A DNA stretch of 64,000 nucleotides from Aspidiotus rigidus. Lineage: Eukaryota; Arthropoda; Insecta; Hemiptera; Diaspididae. Under the pieces are notes generated by a model, which saw nothing but the letters and a program-made list of their open reading frames with translations, did not search any database and was not told the origin of the DNA. This document shows, piece after piece, positions 39,201 to 51,200 of this stretch. The position numbers and the translations under genes are program-made. The first letter of the stretch is position 1. Each line of letters starts with the position of its first letter. The stretch is from positions 4,387,501-4,451,500 of the forward strand of contig JAVHKY010000016.1 in the NCBI GenBank assembly GCA_035079385.1, in the 5' to 3' direction.

Positions 39201-42200
39201 TCCTACCTTACTCAGCTCCCTCTTTTTCCCGTTGCCCCAGAAATTCCTCTTCCTTTTCGACTCTCTTTCCTCACTCCGAGCCATACAAGATCCAGACTCT
39301 TCCAATCCTATTGTTCAGCACATTGTCATCCTTCCTCTCTATCTTCAATTGCCTTCCTCTGAATTCGTGGTCGTATCGCGCAGAGGACCTAGCAGCCAAG
39401 CAAGCCCTGTTATCCTCACCTCCTTCTCTGGCACGCGTTCAACCCACCCCTTTTTTATTTTTGGGCTCTCCATTCCACCCCTCACGCCAATACTGCCATG
39501 CTGAGAAACTATCCAGCTTTCATTTTTTTTCTTGTCAGTCTACTGAACCTCAAAAACCCATCTTCTGTTCCCTCTCAAGGCTCCTTTGCCCTTCCCAACA
39601 CTCTAAACTCTTTCCAGTCCACATACTATTGCAAATCCATTCAACTCCTTTTCTGAGCTTATAACCCTTGTGTAGTTAAATAGCTCGTTAAAAAAAAAAA
39701 GAAGAAATTTGGAAGGTAGAGAATACTTATATTTGTAATTGTGGTATTTACCAAATTACATTAATATAAAATATTGATTGATACTTACTGTCCAATTTGC
39801 TGGAGTTGCTATAATCTTGTATTTATCCACTAATTGGAGTGAATCAATCACGCGAAGGAGTTCACTAAAATCACAAAATTATTAACAATTGAAATAAAAT
39901 GTTCAGTAATTTGCGCAGAGGAGGATTTTACACTAAGACGAAAAGCACATTCAAGTTATCTAATCGTATTTGTACAACGATCTTGTCATTAAAACAAGTG
40001 GTTGATGAAATGAAATGCAGATGAGGGCTGGAACTTTATACGATTTTCATTAGTGTCCAGGCAGTATTTTCAGCGGGCCTCATTAACGTCAATGATTACA
40101 TTAATTATCAATAATTAATCTACCAAGATTCTAATCTTTATAGCTATTTTGTGCAAATAGACTATTTTCTTCCCGAGGAGGAGAATGATATATAGACTAG
40201 AGTAAATTCTTTAAACAGAGAAAAATTTCCATTAATCACTAGAAGGCTATCTTAGTGGACCATAATATTGTTGAAAGATTATGTGACTTAGCATAAATTG
40301 GTTCTATGGAAAATCAGTAAGCGTCCAAATATCAATTCAAAGATGAGGATCTTTCCCAGGATGCAGGAGACCTGTATCTCCAGATTAATAATTAGACGCT
40401 TACGGCCTTTTCTTAGAACAAGGTAACAAATAATTGACAACGTAAGGAGGGAGGAGGAGGACTATGAAATATAGAAAAAAGCACAGATTTTTGCTTCTCT
40501 CCATTGGACTCGAACCTACAACCTCTAGTGGACGAATCGGTCGTTACTCGGAGCGTCCGAACTCTTAATTTAATGGGAAAGTTATTGTTTTAGGTTATCA
40601 CAGGTGTGGATCTATCTCACTTCACAATTCCAAGAGAAGTAGGGGGAAATGGGATCGAGGGCAAGGAAAAATCGTACACAATGCCCGCTCCTCTTCTAAG
40701 GAGGGGGGGGGGGAAACATGAGAAAAGTTTGACAGTTTTGAGTACTTGTACTTCCCCCTCCTCATCTGCATTCTTTTCTACCAATTGGAGAGAAAATGAA
40801 AAAAAGTACACTTGCAAAAACTTTAGATGGTTTTTAGATCCACACCTAACTAGATTTTCATTCTACTTCATCATACGTAGGTATACTTTTCTATATCGAC
40901 TCGAGAAGTCAATTGTCAGATGATTATTTTGTGGCGAGTCAATTAGATGAATGAGACATAAATTCACTCTTAGACGTGATCTTCAGCCTTATCACGTCTA
41001 AATATTAATTCAATGTACGCTCTTGCATTCGCGACGTATTACGCATACATAATTTTACTCACTCGACATTTCTTCCTGTTGATGCCGGGTAGACAATAGA
41101 TAAACGTAATTTTTTCGATGGATCAATCACATAGAGAGCACGAACAGTGAGGGCGTTTTCCGGATTATCTTTGCCATCTTCGTCCAACATATCCAATTTC
41201 ACAGCCAATTCCCGACTGGCATCCGCAATGATAGGAAATGGGAAGTCTCCTTTTATGTCCAAGCAGTATGACTTGATATCCTGTTAAAATTTGTTTGATG
41301 ACGATTTTAACGAGTATTCTGATAGAAGTATATGTATACTCAATTGCAAGCCCAAATGCGGCTATTTTTCAAAATCAAGTATTCTTTTGCCCCATCATCA
41401 AATGATCAAAGGACAGAAAAATATTGGCTAATTAATGAGACTTGGATTTCGAATACTTTGGTAAACTTACAAATAATGCCGCGTATCTTAATCAACATAT
41501 CTCACTTCTGTTTTATCTCACGCGAAAATTGTTCCTTTTAAGAGGCGCTAACATCATGAATTTTCCAAGTCCTCCTTCTCCGTAGCTTCTAATTCGATAT
41601 TATCTCCAAAACCCTTCCCTACAGGTATACGAGACAACAAAAACCATCCGAGTTTTCTGACAACTCACGCTCAAAGCTCGAACTTCTTCTGCATCCTTCC
41701 TCTCTAGCAATTTTAGTAAAAATCATTCTAATTCCCCTCATGACGTCACGACCCAAGCTCTTGATTTTTTCAAGTCTCTCATCCGCTGGTATTTAAGCCA
41801 AAAAATTGTTGAAGTCTTACAAAATCATCTACACGCGACTTTTCCGAGAATTTACCCCAAAATAAAGGGTTCCTAGTATGAGATTTTTTTTAACAAGCTG
41901 TCAGCTATCCTAAGGCTATTTAGCTCGGTGTACAAAATTATTGAAATTAGAAAGGCAGTAAGGAAGGTCCAACTTTTTATAGATTAATGTTGAGTGGGGT
42001 TAGTGCGGACAGTTAGGAAAAGTGAAATGGTTTCGTGGCTGTTTTTGAGTACTTGGGTGAGGGAGGAGGGTGTATTTGTGGAAAAACTCAGAGATAAGAA
42101 ATGGGGACAGGAGAAAAAGTGGTCGACTGCGACTGTTGAATTGTTTTGTTGACAGTAGGGGCAATACGGAGAGGTTAGGATATGAGGATTCGCTATGTGG

Positions 42201-45200
42201 AGGGGTGTAATTTTTTAACGGCTATTCTCAGACGAGAAAGATATGACTTCTTCTCGTCTAGTGTTTCTAATGGATGATGACCAGGGGACGTGAATTTTTT
42301 TTATACGAAAGAGTTTGTTGTTGGATTGATTTTTCCGAAGTGTGTTCCATGATTGGGTGATGAGTGAACCGTCGTGATTATTGTAGCCTAGAGATACAAC
42401 GTGGGAATTGTTAGTTATTCCGGTTGGTGGCTTGATAAACAGCGTCATTAGTCCATGTGCCATAACAGAAAATAGTGGTTTTTGGTACCACGTGGGGGGA
42501 CAAAGCGTCACTTTGGGATATGTTAGTAGGGGTGATACTTGACATAAAAAACGATGATAGACATCTGAGAAGAGCAGCTTTCCAAAATGGCGGCCAATTT
42601 CAAAATGGCTGATCGGTCTTCTGGTAAAAGGCGAATAACTCATATTGTGTGGGTCAAATTTTCTACTTTTCTTTTTTTAAATAAAAGAAAATAAGGCCCC
42701 GAATAATACATCCAACTTCCTAGCTCCCAAAAATCAAGGTTTTGCAAATATCTTGAAAAATTGGGCATCAATCATGAAAAGTTACAGATAAAAAATATTC
42801 CTCGTGAAATTTGTTATAAAAAATACCACACAAACTTTGATATGCGTCCAATTACCAGCTTAAAAAGTTCGTCGAAAGTTGGGAACTTTGGGAAAAAGTC
42901 AATTTTTCAGCAATAAATATCTAAAAAATCAAACACGAATGAAATAAAATTTCAAACAAAAATTATTATTGAAAAATTCTAACTGCAAAATAGATTGACT
43001 AAACTATCATCCAAACTTTGTCGAAAGTTCTGAGTTTTTGGAAGGAAATTGATTATTCTAGGATGTCCAGTTTGTCACTTTTGAGTGACTTGGTCACTTT
43101 TTTAGGCTTCAGTCATTTTTAGGTTTTTTTCTAAAGAAAATAGTCACTTTTGTCACTTTTTCATCCATACTTGAAAATCACAAATTTTTCCGGTGTTGAC
43201 ATCACCTGGTATGTGTTTGACCGCGGATTTTTATTTTATTCTTTTTTCTATCTGGTACCCTCGTATCTCGCTTCCCATACCACTTGGAGCCTTTTTTTTT
43301 TTTTTTTTTTTTTGATAATGCAGTTACTTTTTGGACTAATTGAGCGTTTCTTTCTTTTTATCAGTCCAATTATTATAATTTATTAACAAAAAAATGTTTT
43401 AGCACGCACCGTTTGCATCATACATATTTTTAACTAAAAATAATTCAAATTAAATATTAAAAAAAAAAAACACTCAGCTGTTGCTCATGAAGTTGATTGA
43501 ATTGACTTTATCGTAAGTAAACTAAAAAGAAAAAACAAGAGTTTGAATAAAAAAACTCCATAGTTACCAAACAAAATATTAAATCATTTTGTAATCAAAC
43601 ATTCATATATAAAATCTTACAGCAGCAATATAGTATTCACTATAGAAGGCAATAAGAGAGGCTGTTTGTTCCTAATATAATGGAAAACTGAATAACTCAG
43701 TGATTGTATCTCTCATGAGGAAGCGTAAGGTTATAAGAGTTTGTAGGATACGGGGATGTTGCTTTAAGATTTTACATATGAATGTTTAATTATAAAATTA
43801 TTTAATATTTTATTTAGTACCGGTAAACAGAGTTTTTCAACTCAAACTCTTGTGTTTTTCTTTTTAGTTCAGTTATGATAAACTCAATTCAATCAACTTC
43901 ATGAGCAACACCAGATTCTTTTTTTAAATATTTTATATTTTACATTGTGTTCTAGAATAAATAATTCAAAATAATTAGCAGATATTCAAAAATCTATTTT
44001 GTGTGGTTTTAAGAGATTGCAGGGCCATGTGCGGATGAACAGCTTGAATATTATTTTAATTTTGTTCAAAGACAGCAACACCAACGCGCATGTCGGCAAA
44101 CGGCAAATTAGGTACAATTCCTCATCAAGATTTTATTCCTCTGACTGCAACTAGGTCAATGAACTGTTATCGGCATCACTTACCAATAAGAATACTTTAA
44201 ATAATAAATAAAAGTATTCAATGTGATTCCTACAGATTTTTTTTCAATGTTGAAGCTCACAATAGACTTCTTATGATGACCATTAGCTTTACAATAAAGA
44301 TGTAGTGAATTTTGTGAGAATCACTTTTGGGTTAAAACTTTTCCTCATTGAAGCTCTAGTTTGGAGGATATTTGGAAACAATCACTTTCCTTCCAAACGC
44401 TCAGAACTTCCGACAATTTTTAAAAGGAAGTTTAAGTCTATTTTACAGACAATTGCAAAAGGAACATTTTTTGTTTGAAAGTTTTTCTTATTGAACCTCA
44501 GTTCTTCAAAACATTTACTATGAATCGATTTTTTCGGATGCTCACAACTTTTAGACGCTTTTCAAGATTATAACTAGACTGTCAATAAAGTTCAGATGGT
44601 CCGTGATGAAGTAAGAGTCGTGAAAAATATTTTTGTTATAATACATGAAGCGAAAATGCTGCGTATTGTGTTCGTTTTTCGTAGCGAAACATGCCGTTAT
44701 CAGAACCGTGGCGAAAATGTTTTACCCGTGGCGAAAATCAAGTCAGTGGTGCCATTCGAAAAATTCGTAAACATTCTTTTTGAACGATAACCAATTTAAA
44801 TTGTAGGCCTAAGTGTTTCTTTCGCTACATGTATTATAAAAAGTACTGTTTGTAATTCGTGTCGAAAACAAACGATATTGGAACTCGCTTATCCACACTC
44901 GCTTTGCTCGTGTGGCTACACTGCGCTCGTTCCAATATCTTTCATTTTCGCCACTTATTACAAAATGTACTATTTGTTTGGTACTCCTTCTATTTGTATT
45001 AGAATAGGCCTAGTTTATTTTTTTGTAATATTTGACAACAATCGATTTCCTTCCAAAAGTTCAGAACTTCCAACAAATTTCGGAAGAAAGTTTAGGCAAT
45101 CTATTTTGCAGTTAAAATTTTTCAATAAAAAGTTTTTGTTTGAAATTTTATTTCATTTGTGTTTCATTTTCTAGATATTTATTGCAGAAAAATTGACTTT

Positions 45201-48200
45201 TGCCCAAAGTTCTCAACTTTTGACGAACTTTTTCAGCTGATAATTGGACGCATAGCGAAGTTTGAATGGTATTTTCTACAACAAATTTCACGAGGAACAT
45301 GTTTTATCTGTAACTTTTCATGATTGATGCCCGATTTTTCAAGATATTTGCAAAACATTGATTTTAGGGAGCTAGAACGTGCCACAGAAAATTTATTAGG
45401 ATGTGAGAGACGGGAAGTTGGATATGTTATTCGGGCCCTTATTTTCTCTAATTGAAAAAGAAAAGTAAAAAATTTGACCCACACATTATGAGTTATTCGC
45501 CTTTTACCAGAAGACCGATCCGCCATTTTGAAATTGGCCGCCATTTTGGAAAACGGCTCTTCTCAGATGTCTATCATCGTTTTTTATATCAAGTATCACC
45601 CCTACTAACATATCTCAAAGTATCGCTTTGTCCCCCCCCCCCCGAATGGTACCGCATTTTTATAAGGCTCATGGACTACATGTGCTCGTGGATCTTGGGT
45701 GTCAATTGAGTCTAAGGTGAGAACTGAGAAGTGTGAGGGGAATGCGTTGTATGATTGGTTTAGAGTTGTATGGGTTTCTAAGGGGGTGTAGTCAAGAAAG
45801 GGAAAGAGAGAGAGTTGGTGAGAAATAATTTGCCGTTTGGGCTTAGTTGGGAGAGCTGGAGAAACAGGTGAATAGGCCCATGAGTTCGCTTTTAATATGG
45901 GAGCTATGTTGCGGATGCGTTGCGAGTGTGTGTGTAAGTTACTTTATTGGATATTTTAGACCCATCGGAGAGGCAAAGTGTGTAGTGAGGATATTCTTGA
46001 AGGATAGATTCCGGAGATGTTGGGTATAAACAATTTTGTCGGATTTGGGGATTTCTGTGAGATCGAGACGTATTCTAGGTTGAGGGACAGCCCAAGAAGG
46101 GAAGGTCGAATATATGGGTCGTAGGGAATTTTCTATGAACGGTTTATTAAGAAGGTGATTGAATTGGAGACAAATATGTTTAGAGAAGGGTTAGTTCTTG
46201 ACGTTTGTAAATTGGAAGTTGCGGAAATTCTAAGACAAGAAGATAAAAAGTTGGAGGTTAGGGTGAGTCTCGAAAGTAGAGAATAGCTTCTCAGGCCTCT
46301 GCGCATAAGCTACGATAAGCTCCCAGGGCAATCCTACGAGAGGAGGTTTGGATGGGCTCGAGTAAGGCGAGGACAGTTTTGTTGGCTAAACTTCTAATTT
46401 CTATTGGATGAAGCTTTTGCACTGTTGAAGGAGTAATTTTCTGTTATAGCCTTTCGCAATGTTAGAAAAGTATAATTTTGGATCTAGAGTAAATAAATTT
46501 TTATCAGTGTGGCTAAAACTGAGTTTTTTGAATACTTCAAGACATAGGTACAGCATATAAAAGGTCATGAAGCTCTTCAAGTTATGAAAAGCCAAAATAT
46601 AGATATAATTGATGTAGGTACCTAGATTATTTGCTGATCATAAGTATAAGTACGTGCCAAACATGGTCGAGGATAACTTATCAGTATTTTTATTCGGGTA
46701 CTCGCTCTCGATATTCTTGACACTGATAAATGAGTAATTATATCACCATCATTAACTCGTCTTTGAAAACATGGGAATAGGTGGGCTGATTACATAGTTT
46801 TACTCGTACTGACGAGATAAAAAAATCTCAATCTGTATACTCATCACTGCTTAGATTTTCATTCGTGTCGAGCTGTAATTGAATAAATACATATATAATT
46901 TTCTTGCCTAAGACCCTCAGGAGGAAATACGAGTTTTTATCTTTTTTATAATCGTATGGACAAGTTTCCTTTGCGATAATAGTATTTCCTTTCCACACAT
47001 TCAAGTATCTATTCGTATCGACGCGACGTGGGCTAAAGTACACCATTAAATTTCACGAATCAACAGGTCGATCACGATAGTTATTGCAATATATACTTAC
47101 GTTCACCCAGTTACCGTGACTACTCAATTCATCGCAAGATAAGGCGAGTAGTTTGACATTTCTTCTCTTGAACTCCTCCATATGCACGGCCATACGTCCT
47201 AATTCGGTTGTACAAACTGGAGTGAAGTCTAGGGGATGCGAGAACAGCACTACCCATCTGAAAAATTTACCCATAAAATGTAATATTTAGGTCGAATAAA
47301 ACGACGAAAGATAGGTCAACTCAATCATAGCGAAAAATTTTTAATCAGACGTTCTTCGTAGGATTTGGGTGGTATGTATTCAGATTGCCCCAATGGATAA
47401 GTTGCAACTTTTTGGATAGAAAGCCGTCCTCCATGCAATGAACGGTAAATTGCCCCTAGGTATGTAAACATGAAATCACCCCGATCTCTTCCTCAACCGT
47501 TAATTGATCCTCGCGGAAACTTGGCTCAATTGAAATTGATGAGAAAACTAAGAACTAGTACCCTCTTTAAAGAGTAGGCGTAAGTTTCAGTTCACGTTGA
47601 AAATTCCAAGAAGAAAAAACTATAAGAGAATGCGTTGAAATTATGAAATAGGAAAAAGCTGTAAACTTTGAAACCGATTGCAGTTATTCAATTCTTTTCT
47701 ACTCGCGACGTTTATTGAAACTTATCACAGATGAGTCATTCCCTTGTTCGAACTTGACTGTACACTGAGAGAACAAAATAATTCAAACGACTACCTACTG
47801 ATTATGGTCCCGACGCTCCGCTCTGCAAAAAATTGGATAATTTACTGAAAATAATAGTTGAATTTACTGTAAAAAGTTGTAAACATTGATGAAATTTAGT
47901 GATTTTTACTTTTTTTGACATGTTCCATGTCTTTTCTCTCGCCGGACCCCGATTTTGAAACTCGCGAGTACCCCCCCCCCCCCTATTCCAGACTTGAGAA
48001 AAAATTTTCTGGCGTAGCCAAATAAATGAAGATCATGTTTCATGTCTTTATATTTCATTAGTCAACTTGTATACTGTATATTAGGAATGAGGCCTAGTAT
48101 ACTAAGCTAGTATTCGCTCGTTCGCCCCCTTCTTCGTCTAGTATAAGTCTACTCAGAATAAGCTAGTATACTGTATATTAGGTCTGGGTTTCATAGCCCT

Positions 48201-51200
48201 TCTCGATGGGTCCGCTCGTTCGCCTCCTTCTTTGTCCAGTATAAGTCTAGTTTAGAGCTAGTATATAAAGCTAGTCTAGTATGAAGCAAGCCCAGTACAC
48301 AATGTCAAATAGTATAGATCAGCTACTGGCTAGTATAATGTACATTAGGGCTAGTATAATGAAGCCTAGTCTAGTATACTAAGAGTACTAAGCTATAGTA
48401 TTGCACGCTCGCGTACGCAAATTTCGAAATTAGGGTAGGGCTCAGAGAAAAAATCCCAAGTCCCAAGATCATCTGCACGCACACACGCACGCGCACGCAA
48501 ATTTAGAAATTCAGGCCAGAGCAAAGACATGAAACATGTCAATAACATCGGGTATCTTCGAGTAATGTCGATCGAGGCGAGAGAGCTAGGAATGGCTCAC
48601 GACCCGGCGAACCATCAACCACGTTGACTCCAAATCGACTCGTTATATTTCGACCAAAACACGACTCCAAATCGACCATTCTTTTAGTATTTTATATGCT
48701 TATATAAGATTGGGTCCACTCTGGGAAAAACCGTCACGAAAAACCATCTCGATTGCAGTTTTCCGACGCTTTTTGACCGAGACTACTCCCGAAAAAATCG
48801 TCCCTGAAAACCGTCACGGTTTTCGTCACGCTTGATGACGTTATCTGTAACCTTGACCTACTTTAGGGACCGGAAAGAAATTTCGGCCTTTGCTACTTCA
48901 AGACCTGTATCCTTCGTCTTCTATAGGCTATATAAGGCCTAATATACAGTAGCTAAGAGATACTAGTGGTGAGGGACGTTATGACGTAATCATGGCCGAG
49001 ATAGACGCATATCAAAAGTCAATGTAATCGGTAGGGTCGATTCAATATGACCGATATAATCGATATGTTACGCTCAATTCACGTAATTGCTCAATACGTG
49101 TAATAAGCAGACGTGCTGCTCATTACGCGTATTGAGCATCCTTATGAACCAATCCGAATTGGTTCGGCTTGGTTCAGTGGGAACTGGAAGAGATATCGAC
49201 GGTGCGTCAAAGCAATCGATAAACATGCAATTCTGCGTGCCATGCAGGTCGAATAGACAGGTGGACTTTTTCTTGAAATGCATCTCTATTCTTAAGACAT
49301 TTTGGCAATCATCGGTTGTAGGGGTAAAACACTCGTTGAATCCGAGTTTCATGGTTGCCAAGTCGAATTTTGCCTTCTTATGGCCCAAATCTAAGATGGC
49401 GGCCAAACTGATTTCATTTCTATTTCAAAGTAAAACAGAAAATTGTAATTTTTTTCTTTTGGGAAGGGGAGGGGGGTGTCCGGTGTACAGAATTGGATCT
49501 TCAAACTTTACTTGAGATATTAGGATCACATACAGCCAAGATGAGGACCCAGATTTGGATCAAATTAAGGCCAAATTTATTGGCAATATAATGCTAGAGT
49601 GTATGGTATCGTTTCTATGGTTTTTTGACCTGGGAAAATCAAAAACGACCATCATGAGCTTGCCTGGGAATCAAAAGTCAAGTTATGTGGGTCCTGTGGT
49701 TATGTTCTCACAAACATACTTGTCTGTTATTAGTTCTTTTTCCTTTTTCCCTTTAAGAAATATGATTCTTTATCAATAAAGTTATTTGAGCTACAATTTT
49801 AAATAATCCTCTTTATTTTACAGTTCATCTTATTTCTACGGATTAATTTTGAAATACATAATATGCTCCGTTTTGATAGTATATAATGCAGTTGAGAGAA
49901 AGCTCTGTGATTTTAACCTGACCAATTTCCAATATCTCAAGTAGAGTTTGAAGACGCAATTCTGTACACCAGCAACCTCCTCTTCCCCCCCCCCAAAAAA
50001 AAAAATCACAACCTTCGGTTTTACCTTGAAACAGTTTAGCCGCCATTTTTGATTTGGGCCATAAGGAGGCAAAATTTGACTTGGCAACCATGAAATTCGG
50101 ATTCAGCGAGTGTTTTTACCCTCATAACCGATGGTTGCCCAAATGTCTCAAGAAATAATGTTGGAATGCAAGAATTGGCCATTTTCATGGTTTGTCTACC
50201 AGTCTAGAAGTTGTGACAATCACGATAAATAATAGAATAAGAAAAATTTCAAAGTGGACATGTTCACAAGGATTACTAGAAATAGGAAAGTTGAAATACG
50301 GATATTCTTTTGCCCCTGTCAGTGACGAGGTTTGGACCACGCACCTCTGAATCAGAAGTCCGCGACTCAACCGCTGGCCATCGGCGCTGCGAAAAAATAT
50401 CGCCCTATTTCAACTTTGAAAGGAAAGTTCCTACTTGTGATAAGGCACAAAGGCCATAAGAGGCAGTCGCAAACGCGCACTAATGCCAGGAAGAGTGTCC
50501 AGGAAAGCCAGGAGGGGGCAACTAACAGAAATTTCAAAGTGGACATGTTCACAAAAATTATTAGAAATAGGAAACTTGAAATACGGATTTGTACCTTATC
50601 ACAAGTAGAAACTTTCCTTTCAAAGTTGAAATAGGGCGATATTTTTTCGCAGCGCCGGTGACCGAGCGCTTGAGTCGCGGACTTCTGATTCAGAGGTGCG
50701 TGGTTTAAACCTCGCCACTGGCAGGGCAAAAGAATATCCGTATTTCAACTTTCCTATTTCTAATAGAATAAGATTTTGAATTTCGAAAGTAATGACGATC
50801 TCCTTGAGTGATAATAGAAAGTAATTTACATTATAATGATTTTTTGAAGTATTCCAAGTAAAATGAAAATACCATTATTTTACAATCAAATCAGCTCCTC
50901 ATTGGTCAATTCCACCTGCTCAATACGCGTAATGGGCAACAACTTTGCTCAATACGTGTAACGAGCAGCACGTCTGCTTATTACGCGTATTGAGCAATTA
51001 CGTGAATTGAGCGTAACAGATACATTAGTCGGAGTGTGGAAAGCAAGCATATAAAATGCTACACTGCGTGTCTCTGGGAGAGACATGTTGGCATAGAAGC
51101 TGTGTCGACTCATATTGAAAAATTTTCGACTCTCGTATTTTCGTTTTTGGTTCTATTTTATTCGACTCGTTTTCGATCTTAATCCTGGTATGACAGATTG

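Noticed and set aside
40490..40578. Candidate functional tRNA gene on the minus strand
   Set aside because: A good B box is present, but the T-stem has a mismatch and no cloverleaf can be drawn through the D-arm.
42215..42643. 142-codon minus-strand frame
   Set aside because: It fuses the terminal repeat of the 3.2 kb element with the C-terminal part of a dead LINE frame. It is not one gene.
49074..50091. Frames of 80-142 codons on both strands within the 1.95 kb element
   Set aside because: They fall in mirrored repeat arms and translate into each other's complements. There is no transposase motif.
50640..50740. Candidate functional tRNA gene
   Set aside because: The A-box and anticodon-like arm are good, but the B box (gtggtttaaacc) departs from the invariant ggttcgaatcc pattern and an inverted partner lies beside it. 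A SINE origin is more likely.
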